A DNA stretch of 64,000 bases from Acanthochromis polyacanthus (taxonomy: Eukaryota; Chordata; Actinopteri; Pomacentridae): contig NC_067118.1 of NCBI RefSeq assembly GCF_021347895.1, positions 37,871,755 through 37,935,754 of the forward strand. Direction: 5' to 3'. Positions 41,401 through 51,293 of the stretch are shown one piece after another. The notes beneath the pieces were generated by a model, which made no database searches, had not been told where the DNA came from, and saw only the letters and a program-made list of their open reading frames with translations. Each line of letters opens with the position of its first letter. Within the stretch, counting starts at the first letter, position 1. Position numbers and translations under genes: made by a program.

Positions 41401-44400
41401 CTTTTTGTCTCGCTTGTGTTTCTTGTCTTATTTTTGTCATTTTGTTTAGCTTTATTCGTTGTTTTGTTCATCATTTTTGTCGTTTTGTCTCACGTGTGCT
41501 GTTTGCCTACTTCTTTGTTATTTTGTATCTTTTTTGTCTAATTTTTGACTCTTTTTTTGTTTTGTTTTATGTCATTTATCGCATTTCCTGTGATTTATTT
41601 TGTAATATTTTGTCATGTTTTTTTATGTTTTTTTGTCTGACTTTGATCATTAAGTAAAATACTACATCGTTCAGTTCCAGATACCTGTGACTAGATGTTT
41701 TGTTCCTTTGTAGACACTCTGATCTGGACGTTGTAATGCGTAAATGATAAACTGAGGCAAAATGTTGTTGAAATTGAATTTATTTTTTGGAAGAAATTTC
41801 AGGTTGTTCATAATGTTTTGTAAAAAGATAATTCCTTAAATGTGAACATTTTCAGAACGTACATTTACGCACCAAAACAAAGCAAATAAAATGTGGAGTT
41901 GTGGATATGTATAGGTTATTCTGCTGTGATTTTACTGGTCCGGTCCACTTGAGGTGAAATTGGACTGAATTTAGCCCCTGAACTAGAATGAGTTTGACAC
42001 TCCTGATGTAAATAAATATGTTTGGATGGCCATGGGAGCAATGAGCCATTACGCTCTAAATGTCATATACGCAGTGAAGACTACAGGGACATGCTTGGCA
42101 TTGAGTGGTCTTCATGGAATGATTATTAAAGCAGTTGCTCAACTATATAAAAAAAACATCTAAAAAGCATTAGTAGGTTTGTTTGCATAATTCTATTTCG
42201 TTACCTGTCGTGACAGCGGCACCTCAATGGGCACAGGGATGACTTCAGCTAACAGACAGCCATAAAAAGCCACCCAGAACATGCCTGGGTCACTGTTTGG
42301 ATACACCAACGCCACCTGAGAAGCACAAAAATGTATTTTAATGTCAGTTTCCTTTACACTTTACATACCAAGACATGACTCGCTCACAAACTCTTACCCG
42401 ATCTCCAGGTTGTAGGACAGGGTCAGTCTTAGTGCCCAGTTTATTCAGCAGCGTATAGGCCAGCTTCAGACTGCGACTCCATAGTTTGCCTGTTGAGGGG
42501 AAAAACAAAAAAAATCAACAATTTCTTTCAAAACGTCCTGGCGCAATGTATTGTTATTGTATAACTGTTCCAGGATTGTTCAACTCTACGACCCACTGAA
42601 GCTCCACGTTTTACTGTAGGTGTAACTCTGCTCAGGTCAACAAGTATTTATCCATTTGATTCAGCTCATAGACAAGAAACACATCTCGCATACTAATACT
42701 GAATACTTTTCTCTGGGCTTCAGAAACTAAAAAAGGTTTACTTGTTTAACTTGCTGAACCTCAGGCAGATTCTCTGTGTTTTTTTTCCACTCCTGTCACA
42801 TTTTCATTTGTCACAAAGCAGCTCTCAGTGCAGTTGGGGTTAGAGTAGGGTCACACTTGGAGCAGTCTGGGTTAAGGGCTTTGCTCAAGGGCACAACAGC
42901 GACAGTTTTGCAACACTGGGGCTTGAACTCCCAACTTTTTGATCAGTAACCCCGAACCACCACTGAGCACTCTCTCTACTCCCTGTGGGCTCATTTTTCA
43001 CTGCAGTATGAAGTCCTGCACCTCTGTGGGAACAGACATAAAAATGTCTAGAAGTAGACAGAACTTTGTCTTCTGTGCCGTCTGACAGACATAGTGTCAT
43101 AAATCCTGAAAAAGTAAAAACGGTTGAATTTATTTGATTTGTTTTACCAAAACTGAACTGACCTGAAATCAACATGTACAACATTTTTCCAAGTGCCCAC
43201 AGGTGTTATCAATACTGCAAAAAAAATAAAATAATTTTTTTAAATGGTGACTCATACTTGTCTTCTATCTACTCTGTTCCAGCACAGCCTTTAGTTCAGC
43301 CAAAAACAGCTGAGTCACTACTGGCTTCATGGTTGCACTGAGGAGCTTTTTTGCTTTTTACAGAATCTACTTAAAGGGAATGGCTTACTTTTGGTAAACG
43401 ATTAAATGAAACATGTAGAAAAAATGGGATTTTGATTAAATATTGCAATTTGAAGCTTAGGTTTGTCTATCTGTCAAAGACACATTGAAAATAGCATGAT
43501 TCTCTCTGTTTTTAAAGATTGTGGTTTTGACAAATAATGCAATTTTAGTGATTTTTGTAAAGATAACATGCCTTTCTAACCTTAACAACTACACAAACAT
43601 TCCTACGAGTCTATGTATTGCTCACCGTATGTGAGTGTGTAGAGAGGTTTGCCAGTGATGTCCAGAGCAGTGAGGGCAGGGCTCTTGGCCTGGGTGGCCC
43701 CCCAGCGGGCGAGGGCAGCTTGCAGGGCAGGAGGCCAGTTACTGACCACCCCGAGGGGCTCCCCCTTCACTGGGATGATTTGCCGTCCCTCAGGCTTCGG
43801 TGTGTTGGGGTCTGGCTGGGGAACTAGACATGAAAAGAGGCACAGATGAGTAGGATCAATATATAATTGTGGTACTTTTAGTAAAAGACTTCACAGGTAT
43901 CATAGTCGACATTTTTGCTGTTTTCAGGCCTAAAATCAACATGGTCACATATAACCAAACACCACAAGGCATTTTTACACAAAGATTCTTCTAAATATTA
44001 CATATAAAACAGAGTAAAATTGAAAGTTATTTATAAAGATATTGTAGTAAACCTGTTGACATGCCATAAATCCACACTTGACTCACACACTACTTTATAT
44101 TAAATAAGTCAGAAAGCCTTGGAGTCTTTTCTTCAGGAGGAAATGACATCATGTGGAGCAGGTCATGTGATCTGGAATCAACACTTCCTAGAGAGGTGTT
44201 TTTGTAATGGGGAACTTAGTTGAAAGTGATTTCTTTGACACAGATGCAATTTGTCATTTTCCATATAAAATCTGATATATTGCCAAAAACAAATATCTGT
44301 CATGATTATCTCAACTTAATATAAAGAACACAATCAAAACAATTTTTGAATAAGCTCATTTTATTATTGTTTAGCTAATTAGAAGGTGGTTGTCATTAAA

Positions 44401-47400
44401 TTGGGACGGTTATTTAGTCGACTTTTAATTGATATCTAGTCATTTTTTTATTAATAAGTGATTGTTTCCATAATAAATAATTACGGAATTTGTAAATACA
44501 TGATCAGAATGAACATAAAAACCCACTAGTTTTTATAGTTTTAATAAAAATGTATGCAAGACATATCCCATGGACTTCAAAAGTCCCTCAGTTATATATT
44601 GACTCAGTAGATGGTGGGAATATGTTATGAATACAGATGTAAACCTGCAGATACAGTGTCAGCGACATAATTCACACATTACAAGTATTTAAAAGAACTG
44701 AATGCACCATCAGCCAAGAGGATATCCAGGTGACATTTAGGGTTGGGACGATACACGATATTGTCTATCGCGATAAAAGTGTCCCACCATAATCGTATCG
44801 TGGCATTTTTATATTATCGTGATATCGTGATACATGCAAATATCATGATATAAGTCAAATATCACGATACAACTCAGAAATTTTGCAATGCAAAGTCAGT
44901 GATTTTGTCCCAAATAATTATAAAACAATGATTTTTCTTGGGGTATGCTTTCATGGCAACATATGTTAGGACAACTTCTTTGAAGCACTGGTGTAAATAA
45001 TATTAAGTATTAAGTATCAACAATTTTTAAAAAATTGTTGAGTTTAAGTTTGAATACAGTCTTGTGACAAGACTCCACACTGAATTTCAATCACCTGTGA
45101 TGACATGAATGTGACAAATTATTTCATAAATCTTGTATTGCGATAACCCTACTTATCGAGATAATTTTTATTCCATGTATCGTGATATAAAATTTTTGTA
45201 TCGTCCCAACCCTAGTGACATTATAGGGATTTGTAAAAGTCAAGCATTCTAAATATGCTTTGTGAGTAGATAAACATTATGTGTCTCACCTTCTACAATT
45301 TCCTCAGAGTCATCCAGGAAGAATTCGCTGAGTGGTGGCCTTTTGGGCCGTTTGAGCGTGTTCAACAGCTGCTGGATCTTGGTGGACACCCTGCTGTTGA
45401 CAGGCACGCCTGGACAAACACCAAGAACAGCCACCTTTTACAAACATATGCAAACAAACACAAACACGCGCACACCCACACATGCAATTCTATTCTAACA
45501 CAAATCTCTACTTCATCACACGCTCTCACACAGGCAGAGTCCTACGCACTAGCACAGTGAGGATCAGAGTCAGCAGCAGGAAGGATTCGAAAGGGAAACT
45601 TGTAAATGAAGAGACACAGATTGGACAATTTTTAGGAAAATCAATTCAAGGAAGTTTTCTACTTCTAAACCTAGGACACGAGACAAACATAAAGACAGGT
45701 AGACCCCAGGCTGGAAAGCAAGCTGATTGGGCTGCTGAAGCAACCCTCCCCTTCCCCAGGTTCGATGTATATTACCTTTTCTTTTTCCTTTTTTTAAATG
45801 AAAGGCAAGACAGGGACAGGATTAATGGACCCAAAAGAAAGAACACAAAATATCTGTCATTAGCAGCATTCACCACAGTGAGATGAGGATGGTGTTGAAG
45901 GTGATTTAGGATGAACATGGGCTTATTGATCTGAAGACATTCGATCAGCTTTGTCACCGCAACGCTGGGAATCATATGAAACATTTCACTCAATTGGCAT
46001 GATCAGAACATGTGACTTGTTGAGCCTAACAATCTGAGGAAAGAACCAGATGATAGCATCCCAAGTACCACACATTTTAGGAACAGAAGATTATTTAGAT
46101 TCTTCTTCCCACTTCAATAGAAATTTACACACTCACATACATTTATAGCATCAACACACAAATGTATAAATCCTGGGTTTTGTGAGTGTACCGTCAGCAG
46201 TATCCAGCATGCTGGAGCGGCTCTGTCCTCGGCTCATGCCCCTGACCGCTGGGGGAAGGTCCACCCTGGATCCTCTCTCCTGTGGAGTGGAGGATGTCAC
46301 ATCTGGGGGGACGCTGTTTTCTGTAGGAGGAGACAAAATGTGAATCATGAAGAACAAAACCACTCAAATATATTAATAAACACAGGAGCTCCCTTGCTGT
46401 TAAGTTTACCTATGCGTGTGTGTGCCAGTACGTCGGCTAACACGGAGGCAGCAGGCGGCGGTTGGGGCTGTGGCTGGGTCTTGGGCTCTCCATGGGAGAG
46501 TGTGGAGGAAGCAGATGAGGACGTGGAAGAGCTTTGGACGGAGCGGTTGATCCAGTAATCGGGGCTCTGCAGGTTCTGGGCGAGGACTGCAGCAAGAGCT
46601 GCCTTTCTACGCAGTGAGCCTTCATCCTCTGATGCAGAAGATGTGTCTGGAAGCAGGACAGAACATGGTCTTCTGGTCCTGATACAATCTTAATTTCCAT
46701 TTTACACGATTTAGACCCAAACAATATATTTCTGATTTTGAACTGCATTTAGCAATAACTTACTATCTTACTGCAGGGCACTTCAGCTATGTGGACATTC
46801 ACTCCTAATTTGCATATCCCATAATCCTCACTAACCACCTGTCCACTGAGAAGGAGAAATTAAACTGACCTGGAGGTGTGCAGGTGTCTATGGGAGACTG
46901 GACAAATGCTGAGCGCCTCTTGGTTGGCATGGGCAGTGCCATCTTCTCTTCTTTGTGTTTTGCCAGCGCTGCCTGCACAGCTTCTGTGTGGATATCTACA
47001 CAAACAACAAACCGAGGGCGACAGATCAGAAAAGAGAATGAAAAGTAAACTGACATGCTGCAAATTTGTTCATTTCAGGTGTTTCATGGTTTGTTTAACA
47101 GTGTTTTATGTATGTATAGGAAGCTGCATACCGGATCTGTAGCGGTCATCCCTGGCCCCTCCACTGCGGTGTGCACGATGGTGTTTGGAGGCTGAAGAGG
47201 TGGAGGGGCCCGGGGCCTCAGGACTCGGGCTGGGGTCGGCACTGTGGCTCGGGGAAAGCTGCACATCTGGCAGAGACAAATCCACATCTACAGAAGAAAG
47301 AATGGGAAGAGTCAACACAAACATATTAATGAAAAACAAACATGAGCCCACTCTGACTTTACATAATGTCATTACAGCAACATGTAGGCATAAATATTAT

Positions 47401-49259
47401 ACGATTCTCTGAGAAGCTCTCTAAATTTAGCCTCACTACAGAGGCTCTGAACATGAAGTGAAATAAGGGCATGTACTTGACTGATGCAACTTATACTGTT
47501 AACAGAGTACATGAAACTAGGTTACATTCAAGCAAATATATTTTTAGTCAATTGTCTCCTCTTCCCAGAGGGCCTGGGCAACAGAATCTCTGTGGAGATG
47601 ATGGTTTTGTGGGAGAACGGGACCTGAGGAGATGGAGGCAGGAGCACAAGGTCACCTTTGGGGCTTCCCAAGTGCCTGCTTTGACATTCAAGACAAGCTG
47701 CCCACAAGACAACAAAAGGCAGAACAACAATGGGATTTTGTTCCCAAGTATCAACCCTCTGAGTCCCTATGAAGTCCTGTGCCTCTATAGAAACAGCACA
47801 ACCATGGATAGAAGTAGAGGGAACTCAAAAATACCTTTTGTGCCATATGAGACACTTATAATGCAATAAATCATTAAATTAAAAAAACGAAAGCAGAATG
47901 GCTTTATTGTACAAAAAAATTAAAATGTGGAAACAACATGTATAATGTTTTTACTCTACATACTATAGACATATTACCACTAACATTATTAATTTGTTCT
48001 CCATATTTGTCTCCTATCTGCTCTATACCAAAGTTGTTGCCTGTCGCTTGCAGCGGAGTTACTAATGGCTTCTCAGTTTTGCTCAGTGTTTTTTTTTTTA
48101 ATCTGGGTAAAGCAAATGGTTTATTTTTTGTAGTTTTTTTAAGAATGACGTGCAGAATAAATTGATTTCAATTAAATATTACAATTTTTAGTTTAAATTT
48201 CCCTTATGATTAGTTCAATAACGATCTATAAGTTGAAAACCAATTATTCCGATTTCTTTCTGGCTGTAATAAATGGTATATTTTTTCACTTTTTAAAAGA
48301 CAAGAGGCTTTTTAAGGCCACAGGCGCATTTTGGGGCTCAGAGGAAATCACTCAAACGTAACCTACTCCTTTTCAATTCCGTTTCTGTGCAATCCCTTAT
48401 CGTGACTAATCTGGTAGCGCAAGCCAAAACAGGCCAAAGTTAAACTAAGAAAGAGTTTAGTATTGCTCTTTTCAAATTAGCTAACAGTGACACATAAAGA
48501 AGGATTTTTTCGACATAGTGCAATTTTTCCTGAGGAAACACCACACCCTCATGCGAGGCAGCTGACCCAGAGAAAACAGAGAGATGAGCTCTCCAGTGAG
48601 CACAGCGGTGACTCAAATAGTAATATAGAGAAACTGTGGTACCTCCTTGTCTCTGTGAGCTGATACTACTTTAACTGCGCCCCTTCATTTGACACTAACA
48701 AATGACACTGTTGTTTTGGTGTTTGGGGGATTTGTTAGAGTAATGCAGTGATTAGAGGAGTTGCTTAACGTGGCTGTATGTTTGGACATATGCAGTCCCT
48801 ATTTTGGCCACTAGAGTGCCACAGAAAGCCAGAAATTCTCTTGGACAAACTTGAACAAAGAGAAATGCACTCAACAGTCAGTCAAGCCATTTTTTATGGA
48901 GTTGGAAAAAAAAAACTTCACACAACCACACAAACAAAACGGTTCTTTTCAGTGTAATTTTCTTTACAGTTCAGACACAATGATCAGCTGAAAAAACTTC
49001 CAGCAAACTGAGTTCATGACTTTAAGAGTTATTCTAAAGCAATTACTTCAAGTTTTTGCATCTCCATGTGAGCGACAACAATAATGCTGACAGAGGAGAT
49101 GAAAATTATGCAGACAAGGAAGAGGTTGGGCATCGAAGGAAGATGAGGCAATGCAAAGACCAGCAGAAGAAGAAGAACTGGTCTTACTTGGCAAATGTGG
49201 GATGTAGGAGGCCAGCAGCTTGGCTCTCTTCTTCTCATAGCCCTTCTGCGTGATGTCAC
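22845..49259 (-). CDS. dip2b: Disco-interacting protein 2 homolog B, 37 coding exons (exon 1 beyond window)
   Basis: Minus-strand coding exons, numbered 2-38 if one upstream exon is missing: 49188-49259, 47132-47287, 46870-46995, 46410-46646, 46192-46320, 45290-45409, 43626-43823, 42398-42489, 42205-42315, 40891-41014, 40516-40625, 40016-40118, 39699-39763, 39519-39612, 39159-39278, 38923-39037, 37966-38105, 37682-37818, 37199-37279, 36372-36499, 36010-36124, 35641-35842, 35437-35549, 32357-32437, 32070-32193, 31852-31973, 30477-30588, 29351-29460, 27436-27566, 27173-27341, 25952-26122, 25270-25331, 25115-25172, 24940-25014, 24626-24800, 23192-23315, 22845-23097. They total 4655 bases: two bases of a split codon, 1550 codons and TGA. 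All junctions are GT-AG and in phase. The protein has an N-terminal DMAP1-binding region and two adenylate-forming (AMP-binding-like) domains, and ends DPIYVAYNM as DIP2 proteins do. DIP2 proteins are cytoplasmic, are implicated in diacylglycerol metabolism, and act in neuronal development. Paralogues dip2a and dip2c are less likely given the scn8a-tmprss12 neighbourhood. Confidence 0.93.
23960..24515 (-). mobile_element. LINE 3' fragment in a dip2b intron, with ORF2 C-terminal remnant
   Basis: Minus-strand frame ending near 24181 reads IFGRYSFCFAAAKDWNTLQN and PLTTYKLKLQHIVVDC, the kind of C-terminal segment seen after the reverse transcriptase in fish LINEs. Downstream, GACCTTTATTTTACCAGGTA on the plus strand is a familiar fish LINE tail. 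The clade is not resolved. Confidence 0.6.
26364..26930. mobile_element. hAT-like non-autonomous transposon in a dip2b intron
   Basis: Left end GTGGTTCCCAAAGTGAGGGC and right end AAAAAGTTTGTGAACTGGTG resemble the paired CAGTGGTTCCCAAA type ends of hAT elements. No clear 8-base duplication, so the boundaries are approximate. Confidence 0.45.
28750..28915 (+). repeat. dip2b-intron repeat family R, copy 1
   Basis: Core TTTCCACAGAGGTGCAGGAC, then GCAGTGAAAAATGAGCCCAC and GTGAGTGAAAA. The same core recurs at 31595, 35035 and 36925 on this strand and at 42965 and 47765 on the other. Confidence 0.7.
28934..29190 (+). repeat. Retroelement-like repeat with foldback ends
   Basis: It starts TATCCCCCGCCACATGTGAT and ends CACTTCGTGGAGGCGGGGGA, so its ends pair. 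Internally, GGGCCATAACTCTGTTAAAT and GGACGGACGGATGGACGGAG are typical of RTE-type tails in fish. Confidence 0.5.
29705..30237. mobile_element. Tigger-like (pogo group) non-autonomous transposon
   Basis: Left end CAGTGGTCCGTCTCCATATA and right end, on the minus strand, CAGTGGTCCATCGTCTATCA. TA sits on both sides (29703-29704 and 30238-30239). CAGTGGTCC plus a TATCGCGG-type block (TATCGCGGAGG near the right end) is characteristic of Tigger-type elements. No transposase is present. Confidence 0.8.
31595..31725 (+). repeat. dip2b-intron repeat family R, copy 2
   Basis: Same core as copy 1 (TTTCCACAGAGGTTCAGGGT, AAAAATGAGTCCACAGTGAG). Similarity may extend upstream to about 31050, where ATAACCCCCTAAACCCCAAA resembles sequence upstream of copy 3. 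Confidence 0.65.
32438..33626 (-). other. dip2b: dip2b intron 24, part without recognised elements
   Basis: Intronic sequence upstream of exon 25 to copy B. No exon, RNA gene or known repeat recognised. Confidence 0.6.
33627..34237 (-). mobile_element. Unclassified non-autonomous DNA transposon, copy B (best terminal repeats)
   Basis: Left end GGGTCAATATATAACTGAGG and right end, on the minus strand, GGGTCAATATATAATTGCAG form terminal inverted repeats of about 27 bases. The body is the reverse complement of copies A (about 7440-9035) and C (43853-44607). Copy B lacks the mariner found in A. The target duplication is unclear. Confidence 0.75.
35035..35160 (+). repeat. dip2b-intron repeat family R, copy 3
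   Basis: Core CTGTTTCCACAGAGGTGCAG and GCAGTAAAAAATGAGCCCAG. Upstream, 34740-34900 carries a related leader with an A-run. Confidence 0.65.
35437..35549 (-). CDS. dip2b: dip2b exon 24: inter-domain linker
   Basis: Encodes VDVGPASMLVGNLVAGKRIA, then QATGRELGVVEDQDLIRK. The junction from exon 23 reads QKQP-VDVGPAS. Mammalian DIP2B has one residue fewer here (QKQP then GVGPAS), so the start may use a slightly different acceptor or carry a one-residue insertion. Confidence 0.85.
35641..43823 (-). CDS. dip2b: dip2b exons 8-23: first adenylate-forming domain
   Basis: It begins VPQPDPNTPKPEGRQIIPVK, then GEPLGVVSNWPPALQAALAR and TALDITGKPLYTLTYGKLWS. Later landmarks are DRVALVYPNSDPGMFWVAFYG, LAEVIPVPIEVPLSRQ, KGLPKTPNGEIIQFKGWPRM, YKASKEGTVMGVAVSKISML, MAHKDQKDTNLSSIRMLIVA, PARAILSMGGLSHGVIRVNT, CKTDEIGEIVINSRAGGTMY, GLLGFVGPGSLVFVVGKIEG, RRHNADDLVATALAVEPVKT and VFYDERIVIVAEQRPDASEE. 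The order and spacing match DIP2 proteins throughout. The acyl-adenylate core motifs are altered as in other DIP2 proteins, which are thought to be divergent fatty-acyl-AMP-ligase-like domains. Confidence 0.9.
36925..37045 (+). repeat. dip2b-intron repeat family R, copy 4
   Basis: Diverged core: GTGAAGGTGCAGGACTTTAT, then GTAGTGAAAAATCAGCC and AATGTGACAGGAGCAAA. Confidence 0.6.
38650..38825 (-). mobile_element. Degraded tRNA-derived SINE, minus orientation
   Basis: CCTTTTATTTGACAGTTGCA, GAGAGACAGGAAATGTGGAC, then GGACTCAAATCTGG and TTAACCACTTGGCTATTACA are the reverse complement pattern of the common fish SINE also seen at 56346-56510. The B-box region has decayed. Confidence 0.6.
41128..42005. 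mobile_element. hAT-type non-autonomous transposon, complete copy
   Basis: Left end CAGAGGTGTCAAACATGCAG and right end, on the minus strand, CAGGAGTGTCAAACTCATTC are terminal inverted repeats. The 8-base duplications ATGTAAAC (41120-41127) and ATGTAAAT (42006-42013) differ at one base. The core (about 41270-41660) is a T-rich array of TTTTGTC-like units that reads as a spurious Phe/Val/Leu-rich protein. It lies in the intron between dip2b exons 10 and 11. Confidence 0.85.
42825..42965 (-). mobile_element. tRNA-like SINE fragment, minus orientation
   Basis: GGGCTTTGCTCAAGGGCACA, then GGGGCTTGAACTCCCAACTT and GTAACCCCGAACCACC, the usual layout of a teleost tRNA-derived repeat with the B-box complement TTGAACTCC. 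Confidence 0.6.
42966..43335 (-). repeat. dip2b-intron repeat family R, copy 5 (opposite orientation)
   Basis: Reverse complement of the R core: GTGGGCTCATTTTTCACTGC, GAAGTCCTGCACCTCTGTGG. The following 300 bases (CTTGTCTTCTATCTACTCTG, GCTGAGTCACTACTGGCTTC) match 47990-48090, so this family has a longer body than the core. Confidence 0.7.
43853..44607 (+). mobile_element. Unclassified non-autonomous DNA transposon, copy C
   Basis: Starts GATCAATATATAATTGTGGT and ends TTATATATTGACTC, matching the terminal repeats of copy B. The body is collinear with copy A without the mariner; TTTAGCTAATTAGAAGG is the uninterrupted version of copy A's insertion site. Its left end is only 30 bases from the 5' edge of dip2b exon 8 (43823). 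Confidence 0.8.
44738..45214. mobile_element. hAT-type MITE with perfect 8-base duplication
   Basis: Left end TAGGGTTGGGACGATACACG and right end GTATCGTCCCAACCCTA are inverted repeats. GTGACATT flanks both sides (44730-44737 and 45215-45222). The interior is full of ATCGTGATATCGTGATA-like palindromes and has no coding capacity. Confidence 0.85.
46192..49259 (-). CDS. dip2b: dip2b exons 2-6: DMAP1-binding region and Ser/Pro-rich linker
   Basis: Exon 2 gives GDITQKGYEKKRAKLLASYI, the conserved DMAP1-binding segment. Exon 3 is Ser/Pro-rich and ends SKHHRAHRSGGARDDRYRS. Exon 4 has DIHTEAVQAALAKHKEEKMA and MPTKRRSAFVQSP. Exon 5 has SSASEDEGSLRRKAALAAVL and SPDYWINRSVQSSSTSSSAS, followed by a Gln/Pro-rich stretch. 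Exon 6 ends MSRGQSRSSMLDTADG. Exon 2 starts with the last two bases of a codon, so exon 1 must end in G; the usual end LSEG before DITQKGY fits. The methionine-start exon is not in the window. Confidence 0.9.
47765..48130 (-). repeat. dip2b-intron repeat family R, copy 6 (opposite orientation)
   Basis: GAAGTCCTGTGCCTCTATAG, then AACAGCACAACCATGGATAG, with a body that matches copy 5 (TTTGTCTCCTATCTGCTCTA, GGAGTTACTAATGGCTTCTC). Confidence 0.65.
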
Positions 49260-51254
49260 CTAGGAGAGAGAGGACAGCAACACCACACCGTTATGTTAGT
49301 CATAATTACCACACAAACACCAGATCACTGCACACACAAATAAACCAGATAAAGCACACACACACAGCTTCTTCTTTAGTTAATACATATGCAGCGCTTC
49401 AGTCATAATAATAATCCTCTTTAAACCAAATCTACTGAAGTCCACATGTTGACGGTTAAGTCTATTTACAACGACGCAAAGAGATAACCCCATTGTTTGG
49501 TCCTACTTTAGCCCCGGTGAACAAACACGATTAGTGTGCGAGAACTCCTCCTGGCTATGAAACCCAAATATGATTCCAGCGACTAGCAGATAACTGCACT
49601 AGGAGGAGAACAATGACAAAGCTCAAGGCCACTGGGAACAGTTGGGATAGTAAGCAGAGCAAAAAGGAAGCCATGTGAGCCTGTTTCACATGGGACTCAA
49701 CCATTTATCTCCTCCAGCAGCCCCCCCCCCACCACGCTTTTCCCACTGTACACTCAGCACCACCCCTTCCTCGTTCGGCCTTGGACTGGCAGGACTCCCA
49801 CCGCTACCAGAGTTTGGTAGAGAGCGACAGAAGCATGACAAAGTCCACTAAACTCGGACCCCCAAAACACACAGTCCGCTTATGCAGCAAACATGTATGA
49901 AAGACACACCCTGTCCAACATAAACGCACTCCCCTTGTACACACAAACAATTCCAACGCTGCATTCTCCCACACTCTCACAGTTATTCCCCCTCTCCTGT
50001 GTCCAGTGATAACACGTTACGCTATGTCAAGTGCAATGCGCTAAAGGGCTGCTTAGTCTCAATCCCTCGACACCTCCTCCACACTGACCAGTGACAGCAA
50101 GGAGACCTTCGTCCAGCCTACTGAGAGGAGGAGGAAAAGCAGAGGAGAAAATACAAAAAGAGCAAAAACAGCAGTTGAAGTTGCAGTGAAAACGGGCGAC
50201 AAACACATGGTGAGAGTCAGCAGCGGAAGCAAAAGGGAATGTAGTCTAGTGTGTGCATGAAACAACAATGGAATGAAAATAAGGGAGACAGGGAGAGCCA
50301 AAATTCAACAGGCAGATTGGAGGGAGGTGGGCTGGATAAGCCGGCGCTGGGTGGGGAGTCCCATGTGTGACTAAGATACTGTGTGTGGTGTCTCAGAGCT
50401 TTCTCACACTCCGGTCACTATCCACTTGAGTGTGGGATTTGCCTGGATAAACAACAGAATCAGAAAGGAAGTTTCCCTTAGGACTGAGCATGCAGATTGC
50501 CAGGACGGGTTGAATTTAAGCTATGCAGACTTTTTTTGTGTGATCCTTCCCATGCAGAAAACTCTTGAGGTTTCACAACATTTAAATTATGAGAAACGGG
50601 GGAGGAGGGAGGGACGTTTGCAGAACCAGCAAAACAAAGTCAGACACATTTAGAGTGGAAGGCAGTGACTGATTGAGTGCTGAGTGCTTTGTCATTCTCG
50701 GAGTAAAACGCTCAAATGGGGTGGCCAACATCCAGCCCTGAGCTCATGTTTGGGTACACACACTCACCAGGATGAAACACTCGGCAGCAAATGCGTGTTA
50801 CAGTCTCTTTTTCTTTGTTTCTCCATCTCTTAGGCATGCTACGGTCTTGTTTATACAAAGGAAAGCACTCACAGAGAGACATGCAAGCAAAGCAATCAGC
50901 AGCAAATTGATTGGAGTGGACTGGAGCGTCATTGTTGTTGGAGACGGGCCGATGCCAAGCCCAGTCCTGGTGCCCAAGTGGTGCCGGGAGGGAGGAAGGG
51001 GGAGATGGAAAGACGGAGGGGTGGCGGTCATTAACACGGACAGAAGAGTCAGTGTTGGTGTGAGGCATAACAACAGGCACGCACTGGCACGACCACACTG
51101 GCTCTGAGGCTGGCAGTGGGCTGAAAGACACCGAGGAGCTCCGGGGTTGAAAGAGCGACTGTGACAGCTGCTTCAAAACAGAGGAAAAGCTGTGCGTTTT
51201 AAGAGCAAGAATGTGATGTTTTGAGTGCGAGCATGTGCAAAACAGTACAGTAAC
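49260..51254 (-). other. dip2b: dip2b intron 1, near part
   Basis: No exon resembling the DIP2 N-terminus (MAERG... to LSEG) is present. Moderately CpG-poor intronic DNA with no recognised element; open frames such as 50712-51176 match nothing known. Confidence 0.6.
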
Positions 51255-51293
51255 TGTGTGTGTGTGTGTGTGTGTGTGAGTGTGTGTGTGTGT
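51255..51293 (+). repeat. TG microsatellite, short
   Basis: TG dinucleotides with one GAG interruption. Confidence 0.9.
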
